Shown here one piece after another: positions 45,240-56,639 of a stretch of DNA of 64,000 nucleotides. The DNA is from Chrysopilus asiliformis. Its lineage: Eukaryota > Arthropoda > Insecta > Diptera > Rhagionidae. The notes under the pieces are model-generated. The model searched no databases. It was not told the origin of the DNA and saw only the letters and a list, made by a program, of their open reading frames with translations. Made by a program: the position numbers and the translations under genes. The stretch covers positions 32,767,644 through 32,831,643 of the forward strand of contig OZ035963.1 of assembly GCA_964034945.1 (NCBI GenBank), given 5' to 3'. The stretch's first letter is position 1, and the number at the start of each line of letters is the position of its first letter.

Positions 45240-46935
45240 TTTGCTCGTACATTTCATTCGATGACATCTCACTTGACGAGTGATGGGTTTGAAAAACATT
45301 GTTTTGATAAAATGTACGGCAACGACCCAGGCGACGAAAAAGTAATAGCAATTTACAAATTTTCACATGGAACGTACGTTCTCTATACAGAGACAGAACA
45401 TTAGAGCAACTAGACGATACCCTGTCCCAATAGAGAGCCGACATCACCGAGTTGCAGGATATTAAATGGACAGAAAGTGGTGTTTTGCAGAACCAAAGCT
45501 ATGAGCTGTGAAAACACCACATGCTCGGAGTAGGCTTTCTAGTCGGCAACAGAGTGAAGTCTACTGTTATCGGATTCGAAGCTGTATCGAATAGACTATG
45601 CACTCTACGCGTGCGAGGCAAGTTCCATAATATAAGCCTCATCAATGTTCACAGTCCTACAGAAGAGGCATCCACTAAGGAGAAGGAAACTAATATTGAA
45701 AGGGTCTTAGACGCCTGGCCAAGGACTGGCATTAAAATCATGCTTAGTGATTTCAAGGCCAAAGTAACAGGAGAGCCAATATTCAGGTGAAAAACTATCA
45801 ATTTTTGCAACTGAACAAAATAATTCTGCATACCGGGCATTGCAGCAATATAAACCAATGTGGGTAAGCGTAGAGAAATAAAAGGAGCTCAGAAGACAAG
45901 AAAAAAGAATTCGCAGACGTAAAAAAGAAGCCTGGGAACACAAATCGTGTGAGAACTAGAAAAGTGCCATACGCTAGATGGAATACACACATCGTTGCAC
46001 TACTTGCAAGGCTACCGATCTGGGAGATATTCTGGAACGGTGGGAAGAGCACTTCAATGAGTTGCTGAATGGACACCCCGCTATTGAGTCAAACTTACCC
46101 CAAGGTGCAACCACTAAGCTTGGACGTTGTTGCCTATAAGATAATCTCCTCTACCCTGCAATGGAGGATTTCCTCATTCTTGAATAAAATCTTTGGGTCA
46201 TACCAAGGTAGCTTCAAAATCAACAAATCACAACCTTGAAGTTACACGAAGCTTCAACTACCTAGGGTCGAAAATAGCACCCGACAACATCATAAATGAA
46301 GAAATTCGCACACGGCTGGTTAAAGCCAACAAAACTTACTACAGCTTATCAAAACTCTTCAGGTCTAAAAACCTAACTATAATAACCAAACTGCACCTGT
46401 ACAGGACCCTGATCCTACCAGTCCTCATGCATTTATCTGAGACTTGGGTAATAAGCCGAAAATAGTTGCGAATTCTTGTCCGCGTTGGAGAGGAAGATAC
46501 TCAGAAGGATCTTTGGCCACATACATGACGGGAGACGATTCCCTGGTACATATTAGTATATATATTAGTACATATTAGAGACTTTACAAGGTCTATGAGA
46601 GATATCACAACGTGCCCGTAGTCAAGCCCATAAGACTCAACAGACTCCGGTGGGCTGGTTATGTCACTCGAATGAGTGAAAGTCACCCAGCTCGGAAAGT
46701 CTCCTGCGGTAGGTTATTAAGAACTAGGCAACCAGAGAGACCCAACTGCAGATGGGAAGACGGCATTGACCAGGACGAGGAAAGAATGGAAAACTGGAAG
46801 ACATCGGCACGTGACCAGGACCTCTGGCAAGAGACGTCCTGAGCTTTGCTTCGATATTAAAGTGTATTTTCCTAAGACATTGCGGTAGACCAAGACCGAA
46901 AACCGGTTGTAGCCCCGAAAGAGAGAGAGAGAGAA
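45240..46935 (+). pseudogene. RTE-type LINE, decayed and internally deleted
   Basis: The plus strand first encodes an apurinic endonuclease-like domain from about 45349: FTWNVRSLYRDRTLEQLDDT, LQDIKWTESGVL, VIGFEAVSNRLCTLRVRGKF, ISLINVHSPTEE and IKIMLSDFKAKV. In-frame stops fall near 45432 and 45509. Two catalytic positions are altered: the usual glutamate in QEIRWT is aspartate, and GDFNAK has become SDFKAK. The reverse transcriptase palm is missing. From 46187 the thumb region reads SFNYLGSKIAPDN and LYRTLILPVLMHLSETW, and from 46612 the C-terminal motif RLNRLRWAGYVTRMSESHPA, both typical of RTE elements. A GAGA microsatellite near 46920 marks the probable 3' end. It cannot be active. Confidence 0.8.
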
Positions 46936-48785
46936 GTCAGTGTGAAGTTAGCTGCGAAAATCGCGAAGAACTGCGGCAATCCTAATCACACGATCGAATG
47001 GGTGCAGTAATACGAACTCAGAACAAATTCGTGTATGAAAATCGTACAGAAGGAACTTTTCAATCATGTGCGGTGATAGGGTCCCAGATAATTTCTCAAA
47101 CAAATTCGCAACCCAAGTTTTATCTGGATCATGATCTGATTTGGTTTGTGAGTAATTGGAAAATAAAAGAATTCCCTCGTTGCGTGTCAGTTTTTCACCT
47201 TCACTTTCATGTTTGTATCAAGTTGGAATTACAATGGCCCGACAGCAACAGCGTCAGCAAATTATTTTTTTTAATAAAAGCTTGTTAGTTCGAGATAAAC
47301 TAAAATAAAAACAATAATTTTTCCAGTATGTCGTAGATTTTTGTCAATCTTTTTCTGAGACCTTCCATTTCAAATCCATCAAGGAGAACTTATATTCGTA
47401 CGATTTAGACAAAATTGCACTACAAAACATTGTTACGATTTAGACAAAATACCGCTACAAAACATTGTTACGCCGCCGCAGGCCACATATGTACCAGGCA
47501 AACACATTACCATCCCACCTAGGGTAGCCGGATACAAAATTGGACATTAGGTTTGCTGATTACATGATTCTTTTCTCAAAACACAATCTATGATAAAAAA
47601 AACAGTATAGTAAAGTGTTTTGAATATTATTTATAACGCGATTTCTAAAAAGATTCGACCATGATTCACAACATTATTAAATAAAAGGTGATCAAATAAA
47701 TGTGTTTTAACATTCTGCTATTTTTTTTCAAAAATTACATTAATAAGGACATAAATTAAAATTTTGAGACAAGGTCATCATCATTTAAACAAATTATCAT
47801 CAATTTATTCGCTAATATTTCATGACAGGTACAAGATTTGTCACCGAAAAGTTAAAAACAAAGAAAGTAAAGTGTGAAAAATCGAAAAGATGAAATGGCA
47901 ATACGAGAAGAAGAGGCTAGAGATTGGAAAGACAGTTGAAGAAGATGCTTTTCGAGGAGTATGAGGGCCATAATTGATTTCTTCTGCTTTATTTTTTTGT
48001 TGAAAACAACTACGTCAAAAATGAGCCAAGAATGAACGCAAAACGTGTAAAATGCTAAGAAAGGAATCATTAGGAGAAGTCAAGTGGATTAATGTCAAAG
48101 CGGATGAGAATGATGGCGATTATGGGGATGATAAGATATCTTGAGTATACATACTTGTATGAAAAGTTTATGCATTATGTATAACAAATACGACTATACA
48201 CAGTTAACTTAGAGAATATGATGAAATTTATGTTCAAAAACTTGGAAAACTACACAACTGAAATATTTATGTTCATGATATTCAAAATAGCAGAAAACAA
48301 AAAGTAGAGTTAAATAGGAAAATCGATCAATTTCTCCACATACGTTCCACATATGTATACGCCACGGAATTTCTGTTCTTCATTCCCCGATTCAATTCCT
48401 GTCCTGTATTCACGGAATGACGTAAAGTCTAACATTCCCATATAGATTTAATGCTAATGGCTAACCATTCAACATCATTTGTCATATCATTGTAAATGAG
48501 AGATTGAATAAGATACCTACCGACATTTTTTTAGATACTACCAAGATGCTGACGTTGGAACTAGCCACCACCCACCAGCATCAGTTAGCTATATTATAGT
48601 GACCAAGTAGCGATCATAATCTCGGCATTTATTCTGGTGTAGATAACGAATACTTATTCTCCCCAACCGGAGTGGTATAGAATTCCATTCAGAGCTTTCA
48701 AGAGACTGAAATCGAGTCTACTACGGATTTGTAACCCCATCCACATATATATCTCACCGGCTTTGTAGAATATACTACCAAAAAA
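46936..48785. other. No recognisable gene; dispersed repeat at 47075-47220
   Basis: AACCCAAGTTTTATCTGGAT followed by CATGATCTGATTTG at 47110 recurs at 51858 (AACCCAAGTTTTATCGGGAT). A 35-bp tandem duplication (ACGATTTAGACAAAAT...) lies at 47400-47470. No gene is supported. Confidence 0.5.
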
Positions 48786-48906
48786 CATAAGAAAAGCTAC
48801 AATTGACAGGGGCTAATCGTCAAATACTCTATATGATGACAGACAAAATATTTATTTAAAACAATTCATTTGTATACGAGAGGGTGAAAGGAGTGGTCCG
48901 ATTGTA

Positions 48907-49790
48907 AAGGGTGTTTTTTTTAGACGTGTGGTTTTCAATCTGGCACTACTTTTTTCGGAGTCTTTTTGACAGTTGTCACTTGATTTATGCTCAGTTTGGT
49001 TTGCCATTTCGTCAAACGACCATCAAGCGCGTCGCACGTTCGGTGAATGGGCCCAAAACGAGATGGTCACCGATCCCGATTTTCACAAGAAAATTTTGTT
49101 CAGCGATGAAGCTCACTTTGTCGCATTTGGAGGGATGGTAATCCACAAGCCATTCTTCAAACGCCGTTACATCCTCAAAAAGTCACTGTTTGGTGTGCTC
49201 TATGGGCAGAGGGAATCATTGGTCCATATTTCTTCAAAAATGAAGTCGGCCATAATGTTACAGTCAATGAGGAACGCTATAAAGCCATGATTAATAACTT
49301 TTTCGTGCCTGAATTGGAGGATGTTGATGTGGACGACCTTTGGTTCCAACAAGACGGCGCTACATGCCATACAGCCAACGAAACAATCAATTCATTGAAG
49401 GAAACTTTTGGTGAGCGCATTATCTCACGTCGTGGGCCTGTGGCGTGGCCTCCAAGATCGTGCGATTTAACACCGCTGGACTATTTTTTGTGGGGTTATG
49501 TGAAGTCGCTTGTCTACGCAGATAAGCCCGAGACGATTGACGCCTTGGAAGAGAATATTCGGCGCGTTATTGCTGACATGCGGCCCCAATTGCTGCAAAA
49601 AGTGGTCGAAAATTGGGCCTCTCGGCTGGAATTTATTCGAGCCAGCCGCGGCGGCCACTTGCCCGAAATCATTTTTAAAACATAATGGCAAACCCTTATC
49701 TTTATAATAAAGCTAAACTCTTGGCCATAACATTAAATTATATGCGTTTTATTTCTTCTTGAAAACCACACGTCTAAAAAAAACACCCTT
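48907..49790 (+). mobile_element. Tc1/mariner-type element, perfect 32-bp terminal inverted repeats
   Basis: AAGGGTGTTTTTTTTAGACG followed by TGTGGTTTTCAA is repeated exactly in inverse at 49759-49790. TA flanks both ends (48905-48906, 49791-49792). At 884 bp it is shorter than a full-length mariner, and the N-terminal third of the transposase gene is missing. The surrounding 145-bp repeat resumes on each side. Confidence 0.93.
49062..49685 (+). pseudogene. Mariner-type transposase, N-terminally deleted and frameshifted
   Basis: A frame from 49062 reads MVTDPDFHKKILFSDEAHF (first catalytic D), then shifts; a second frame continues VTVWCALWAEGIIGPYFFKN before a further join to the 132-codon frame at 49287-49685. 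That frame carries LWFQQDGATCHTANETINSL (second D) and PPRSCDLTPLDYFLWGYVKS (third D), ending LPEIIFKT. There are 36 residues between the second D and the D of SCDLTP. The catalytic core is thus present in pieces, but the DNA-binding N terminus is deleted. Family enzymes cut and paste at TA. The protein cannot be made intact from this copy. Confidence 0.85.
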
Positions 49791-50644
49791 TATTTTAATG
49801 TATGGAACGGTTATGTAAAATAATATTCTTAACACATTTCATCTTTATAAATTTTTCAATATGACTAACCATTTTCGAGAAAATAGAAAAAAAATATTCA
49901 ATTTGAATGGGGGAGGCCGAAAGGCGTCGTCCAATTGCATATGTATGAATGAGTTATGTAGAATCATATTCTAAACAGATTTCATTTTCATAAATTTTTC
50001 TATACGATGCACAGATTTTGTGGAAACAGGAAAAAAGTATTCCATTTGTGTGGGAGAGGGGAAGCAGTGATCCGATTGGATTTTGATGTATGAATGAGTT
50101 ATGTAGAATCTTATTCTAAACAGATTTTACCTTAATAAATTTTTCAATATGAATAACCGTTTTTGAGAAAATTGCAAAAAACTATTTCATTTTATGGAAG
50201 AGGGGGACGGAGTGGTCCACATTTCCCCAATCAATAACTTAGATTAGCCATTTACGAGAAACGGAACTGTACAAAAGTTCAAGTTTCTAGCTCAATCCTT
50301 TCGAAAGTTTTGGTGTTCACGGACAGACAGACGAACAGGCGGACAGACAGACGGACGGACAATCTTTTGTCTTTTGCGGAAATCTTTTGCGGAAATCAAA
50401 ATCTGTTGTCATCCCTAACTCCATGGTGTAGTTCATTTTTGTGTTCGATGATTGGTTCGATGCGTTTCAAACGGTATACTAAATTTAATATACTTCTATA
50501 TGATATAGGGTATAGAAAAAGCTTTTATATAGAAAAAATGTGCTAAAAGTGAAAAAATAAATTTTTGGGTGCTGTTTATCAGAATTTTTTTCCTTTTTAG
50601 TACATTTTTTCTAAATAAAACCTTTTTTTGATTTTTTTTGAAGA

Positions 50645-51225
50645 TTATACTTCACACCGACGCAAAATTACGTAATTTTGAAGATTTTCGTAATTTTGAA
50701 CGAAATCTTGCTCGAAATCACGAGATTTCCAGTACATTAACCAGTTTTCAAAATCACTAAAAGTATGCAATTTCCACAAAACTACGAACGAAATCAAGCA
50801 AAAACAATGAATACAACCCTGCATCACTTATTCAGCTCTCTTCAGTACATCAGTTTTGAGAAGTTTTGACATTTGTGCTGTATTGGAAAAACGGAAATAT
50901 AAGAAAAAGAAAGGATACATTAGTAAACAACCTACGCGGGGCAAAAAAATGGACCTGTTTTTGATGCGATTAGATATGAAATGGAAAATAATTGTTTATT
51001 TTCATTAGAGATAATTTCCATTTTCGTTTAAAGTGTCTAGTTCTGTTTGCACATATTTCATCGATGTTTTGAATTGTATTATTCATCATATTACTAAAAT
51101 TCATAGCAATCCTGTAGTTGAAATGTCAAGCAAAATTACCTTAACCTCTGTGTGAACACTTTGGTTTAAGATCTAAATCATTTCGCAAAATTACGTGATT
51201 TTGCGTCAGTGTGAACTTAGTATTA
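50645..51225. mobile_element. MITE with TTCACACCGACGCAAAATTA termini
   Basis: The left TTCACACCGACGCAAAATTA then CGTAATTTTG is inverted at the right end (CAAAATTACGTGATTTTGCG, then TCAGTGTGAA). A solo end of the same family lies at 62409-62440. Target duplication unclear. Confidence 0.72.
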
Positions 51226-54200
51226 AATTCAATTTTTTATGGTACAAGTCAAATGGGTCTTAAGAAGGGCTAGCAGTTTTGCTTTTGCTTAAATGAATTT
51301 AATGTCTCTGAGTATTTACCGAATTCGACAATATTCAGGTATTTTTTAAAATAATAATGTTTTTAATCCTTGCTGCCCAAACTTAAAAAAATTTCATGAA
51401 AAATAACCTTTATTAATAAAAAAATTACTTCAAATAGTCAAATTTGATTTATAAAAAATTTAATTTGAATTGTAGAAGGTTGTATTTGCCCTAAAAAAAT
51501 ACTATAATATATAGTCGTAGTTTTCTGTGAACTTTTGGACAAGTAAGCTATAACGGGTATCTCTCATACAATTTTTTTTAAATACATTTTTTTGAAAATT
51601 TCTCGAAAATTATTCGCTTTTATAAAAAAAATTCATATAACGGAATTCAAAGGACATAAATTTCTTGCTTCAATCATTTTTACGTATCTCTAACAGTTCT
51701 CTCGAATTAACGTATGTACATATAGGCAAAAAAAATTAATTAACATATAGAATTTTTGTATGAAAAACTAGCTATATAACATAAAACTTTTTTTGTGGTT
51801 AATAGCTGGATTTTTTTTAATGATTCGATCAGAGACCCGGATTAACTCTCATAGAAACTCGTAACCCAAGTTTTATCGGGATCATGATCTGATTTGTTTT
51901 CTGAGTTAATGGGAAATGAAAAATTTCCCTCGGTGCGTATCTCAGCTTGCATCTTTGGTTTCATAGGTGTATGGATATTGAATACTGTTTCCATCGCTCT
52001 AACCTCTGGAGCCCAATGAACGCAACACGAACGCAATCCAACGCTGTGAACTGTCACGCAGCGCAACATTTCAGCGGCGGAGCCCAATGGCATCTCGTGA
52101 AGTAGTACAAGTGACATAATATAAAGTGGTATAAAGTTGGCAAAATTACAAAAATGGAAAATTTTGAAGCGATAATTTGCTTTGTTGGTTATTTGTCTGT
52201 TATTGCACTATGGCTATCAATTTTTCCTCGAACGACATTTTCTCAACCTCACTTTATGAACTCTCAACGCAGAATTCTGTGGCAAAGTTAGTAGTTTGCA
52301 AATTTTTGCGTTGTAGTTGCGTTCACTGTGCTCACTTCAAATGATTTCTATGGAACAAACTTGTAAGTGACAGTTTCTGCGTTCGCCATAAAAGGGAAAA
52401 ACCTAGCGGTGAGAAAAAGAAGCTATTCCTATCCTAGCTAGCTGGTAATGACATGGGTTTTGCGATTTTAAAAGTTATTGCCACAACATACGGGTTACAA
52501 CATAGCCTAAACTCGCTTACGTTTTTTTTTTAATATCCATATAGATTTCTTAATTGGATCATTAAAAAAATACAGCTAATAAAACATAAAAAAAATTGTG
52601 ATTAATGTTAAATATTTGGTGTCCAGCCGTTTATATCACGCGATACTCATATAAACGCGCGTCTACTGTCAATTCAGTGAGCCTTCAAAATACATGAAAA
52701 AAATATGGTTTTTTGAAAATATCTCGGAAATTATGCGCTTTTGAGAGATAATACATATAACCAAATTTAAATAAAATAAATTTTTCTTCATTTTCCCTTT
52801 AACGGGTTTTACGTATCTTCAACGGTTCTCGAAGTATTTGAAAAATTACTATTTTTAACATATTTCGTTTGAAAATAAATATTGTAGAGGAACGTTTTGT
52901 GTTGATCACTACTGATTTTTTTTTATTTCACTACATTGGCCGTGTGCTGTTATTAGGAAGTGCCTTTATTTAAATACTTGGAGTACTTACCAGTCAATCC
53001 AGTGTGGTAGCTAATATCCGAGGCCTTTTACTTTCACACCATCCACTGTCGCCTAAGTCGTTAGTTTGATCTTCTGGAAAGACGTCACCTTTTTTCCAAA
53101 TACAACACTTTATTTTTTATTTACTTGATTTCGATCTTGATTATGATAATTATTTATATCGCCAATTGTATAGCTGTATTTTTAACACTACAAGAAAATT
53201 TAAACTTTTTAACTAAATAAGAATAATGAACACAAGCAAAAAAAAAGTAATAGCAAAAAAACGAGATTAAAATGGGGATGATGCACAGCAGGCACCACCT
53301 AATATCAGGGTTACTGACTAACATTCACACAAATGATCTTTAGAATCATCATCACTTTACTAGAGAAATGTGATTGTGGTGATTTTTAACAACTACTGCT
53401 TGAACAGCGACATAATTCCTGCAGGATAGTGAATTCAGTCAATCGTCGGGTCGCCTGCAGCACCTGCAATAGATTTGACCTTCGTACTAGAACTTAATTG
53501 CTTCTTAGCATCTAAACTGGAAATAGTGTTACACTTAATCCAAGGAACATTTTATTTATCATTACGGTCATAATAGATTTCATAAAAAAATTTAGAAATC
53601 GTGCCAAATCAGCAAAAAAAGATGCAAAGTAAGATCTGTGCAAACTTCCAAGTTAAGCTCTCCACTCAAATTGAAGGGGTGATTTTTTTTTGCTATTCGA
53701 TTTAACCTTGTCCATTCAGCAAGACCTTACTTTGTCATACGAAAGGACAAAAGAGCAATTCTAACAGCTCCGATTCGAGGAAATTCCAGCAAAAAGCAAC
53801 GTCGTCAGGCACGAGAATATCAACACGCAAATTACAATTTTAAGTAATATACTATAACAGTGAAAATATCAAATTTTTTTTATCACTTTTTTAAACGTTT
53901 GACTTCTTTTTTTTCTTGTTAGATTCAATTTTATCGATCACTACACCAACGAAATTGTCCGCCCTATTCCAAAATGTAATCGTGTGTTTTTTTTTTTTAA
54001 ATTATTATATCAATCTTTTAATATGCAAAATAAGGTATTTATAGTTTATAAGATGCGTTGAATAAATAGAGCACCCGTTTTTTTCGATTAATTAAAGTTC
54101 ATTTAATCCGTTTTTCATGTGTAAATCAAAAGTATAAAGAAAAAAATTAATTTTTGCTGCGCGGCTAGGAAAAACCGAACGCGGCCAAGTTTACAATCTG

Positions 54201-54890
54201 AGAGTCTCTTTTTAACTGGGTCTGGACTGGAAATTTTCTGAACATCGCACTGCAATTGTATTTAATCATCATGCCATTTGTATTCGCCTTGTGAAAACCC
54301 CCCTAACTTACACATTAACAGAACTGTATGGATACAGTCGTACAGTTGATGCGAATCTATCGGCGACTATGGATACGAATCTAGGAACGCTAACTGCGCA
54401 TTCTCCTGCCAAAAACATCATTTTATTCACCCGCTGGATACCAACATTATGGGAACAGAGCAGCAGCGAGATACGCTTTCAGGCCCAGCAAGCACAAGAA
54501 ATCAATTTGGATTTTAAAAAAATGTATTTCAAAAAAATTCATTATGTAGCTACTTGTTTTAACCCGCTATATTCATTTTATTTTTTGACAGAAAAAAAAA
54601 TTAGTGTTATTCGAAACATTGCCCTGGTTAGAGAACATAATTAGTAGCGTGACTACAAATTTTGCACCCGCTCGCAAAAAAGATTACAACCCTGGGTGAA
54701 TCTCCCTTTGACGACCGAAAATATGAAGAACTGTTTGGGACTATCTTCTAAGATTCCGAGAGCTCTAACATCAAAGCGGGGTATTGCACCCTCTATTAGT
54801 TAAATTTTTTGTTTTTGCCTACATCACTCTATAAAAATATCAGGTGTGACCAAGACAAAACTTTCCTCTGTAATACTTAGTTTCGGGAAT
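51226..54890. other. No recognisable gene; scattered repeats
   Basis: The dispersed repeat at 51826-51965 pairs with 47075-47220. AACGCAACACGAACGCAATC near 52020 and TTGCGTTCACTG near 52320 form loose inverted ends of a possible MITE. The 117-codon plus ORF at 54291-54644 has no recognised domain. Confidence 0.45.
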
Positions 54891-54894
54891 AATA

Positions 54895-55430
54895 TCCGAA
54901 TATGCAACCCATCAAAAGCAGAGGCCGTGATAGCAATCCAGACCGATGATGTCGTTAGCACCAAGCGGCAACATAGTTTCGGAAAAAATATGTAAAACAT
55001 AATATTTTTTTTCAAATATCTCGAGAACCGTTCAAGATACGAAACCGTTAAAGGAAGAAATGTATAAAATTTTATTTCCTATCAACATCCTCTGTGCTAC
55101 AAGTCTCGAAGAGCCTGGGCCTCTTCAATTGAGGTTTCATAACAATTTTCTTCCCCGCTTCACACCTACAGTTTTTACATGGATTTCGGACCATGGATGA
55201 AGTACAACATTTGTAAGGTTTTTACGTCGTAACCCACCAACAGCAGAGGCCGTGATAGCAATCTAGACCGATGATGTCGTTAGCACCAAACGGTAACTAT
55301 CACTACTCATTTCGTAAAGCAAGTTGAGTGGACTTGAATCACAGCGTGCCACAGTCGGGAATTGAACCACCGACCTGCGGAATACAGGCCAAGTTCTTTA
55401 CCACTTGGACTACGCTGGACTCTTTTTGCC
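54895..55430 (-). repeat. SINE-like repeat with tRNA-like head and ~323-bp tandem body (copy 2)
   Basis: AGCAGAGGCCGTGATAGCAA and AGACCGATGATGTCGTTAGC appear at 54918 and again at 55243, about 325 bp apart. On the minus strand the body is preceded by the tRNA-like head at 55343-55425. The first copy (35300-35725) has the same tandem body but a deleted head. Confidence 0.75.
55343..55425 (-). other. tRNA-like head with A and B boxes
   Basis: On the minus strand, TAGTCCAAGTGGTAAAGAAC (A-box) is followed by GGTGGTTCAATTCCCGACTG (B-box) at tRNA-like spacing, and the GTAGTCC/GGACTAC start looks tRNA-derived. The direct join to a repeated body suggests an RNA polymerase III-transcribed SINE rather than a tRNA gene. 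Confidence 0.6.
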
Positions 55431-56050
55431 TATAAATTTGGTTAAATCTATTTTTCCATACCCGTCGTTGCCGGGGTAAAAAATCCATTTTTTTCCAAAA
55501 AGCGCATAGGTTACGAGAAATTTTTAAAAACTGTATGGTTTTTAAAAAAAAAAGTTGTATAGGAGGCACGCGTTAAAACTACCGTTACTTTTCCAAAAGT
55601 TGATAGAAAACTACGATTTTTGTAAAGCTTATTTACAAAAAATGTCAAATCGTTTTAGAGTTATTTAAGATACATAAAATAAACAGCACGGATATCCTCA
55701 TAATTTTGTTTGAAACGGATTTCGTACTGATCAGAAATTTTCTATTTGCCCCCGTTATCAAGTCGGTATCCGTCATGAATACAATACTCTCGCTCTATGG
55801 AAGAGGAAATGTCCAGAAGTAGAGGGAATCTGGTCAAATCAATAGCAGATTCAGAATAAGCCAAAAAACCAAATTTTATTTTTCGATTATACCATAAATT
55901 ACCACCTAATTGACCAAACCACTACCAGATTTGGAATCGGCGACCTAAACTTTTAGTTTTACAAATATCAGAATACCAATCAGTTTTTGTCGTTTTTTCA
56001 GTTTTTTCCATACAATAACACAACGTTTTCGATTCAATTACGAACGATTG
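55431..56050. other. No gene; dispersed repeat fragment at 55690-55805
   Basis: 55690-55805 matches the inverse of 5490-5600 (GATTTCGTACTGATCAGAAA). The rest is AT-rich. Confidence 0.5.
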
Positions 56051-56054
56051 TTTT

Positions 56055-56638
56055 TATACCCGTATGGTGAAACCAAAGGGTATATTAACTTTGCCTTACC
56101 GTTTGTAACGCCAAGATCCCGTCATCACACATAAAAATGAATTACACCAGTGTGTTTAGAATGATAAAAATAATTAATTTCTGCATGTCCGTCCGTCTGT
56201 CTGTCTGTCCGTCTGTCTGTCCGTCTGTCTGTCCGTCTGTCTGTCTGTCTGTGGCGCGGATTGCGGGGGCACGGATTGAGCTAGAGACTTGAAATTTTGC
56301 ACAGATCCGTTTTTCGTAAAATGCGAGGCTAAGTTCGTTAATGGGCAAAAACGGACCATTAGGGGGGGTACCCCCCATACGAACGAAAACGGTTTTTGTG
56401 AATATCTCAAAAACGGTGCATCTTATCAAAAAAGTCCAAGAACAAAAGTTATTTAGGATATGATTCTACATAAAACTCCCAAACATCAAAATCCGATTGG
56501 AATAAATTTTAAAAAATCTTATTGGAAAGTTTGACTTCAAGTGGAATTTTGGTACAACTGTTCGAATTTTGATACGAATATCACCATACGGGTCTCCAAT
56601 GATTGCCAGATTGGCAATTATAGCTTTTGTTATGTTTG
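56055..56638 (+). mobile_element. Mini-me-type element, copy 4
   Basis: Starts TATACCCGTATGGTGAAACC, has a long GTCY array at 56187-56252, then GGCGCGGATTGCGGGGGCAC, and ends with TATCACCATACGGGT and the GATTGCCAGATTGGCAATTA palindrome. Confidence 0.83.
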
Positions 56639-56639
56639 T

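Larger units (their letters stand above)
48790..50520 (+). repeat. Mini-me-like family 2 with ~145-bp tandem repeats, split by a mariner-type element
   Basis: Starts ATAAGAAAAGCTACAATTGA and AATCGTCAAATACTCTATA, then units containing GAATGAGTTATGTAGAATC begin near 49893, 50038 and 50183 (145-bp period). It ends with a GTCY-type array (50320-50362), TTGGTTCGATGCGTTTCAAA and AATATACTTCTATATGATAT. The mariner-type element 48907-49790 is inserted in the first unit. Confidence 0.78.

Noticed and set aside
48161..48500. Possible promoter or gene start in a moderately complex region
   Set aside because: No ORF above 60 codons with support and no splice pattern; only general AT-rich motifs.
54291..54644. 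117-codon ORF that looks protein-like at its start
   Set aside because: No family recognised, and the second half degenerates into low-complexity lysine/phenylalanine sequence.
55343..55425. Functional tRNA gene
   Set aside because: A and B boxes are present, but the end arms do not pair convincingly and the block is joined to a repeated body, which fits a SINE head better.
56142..56429. 95-codon minus-strand ORF with QTDRQTDG repeats
   Set aside because: It is a translation of the GTCY microsatellite of a mini-me-type element, as are similar ORFs at 17008-17238, 34675-34911 and 39706-39999.
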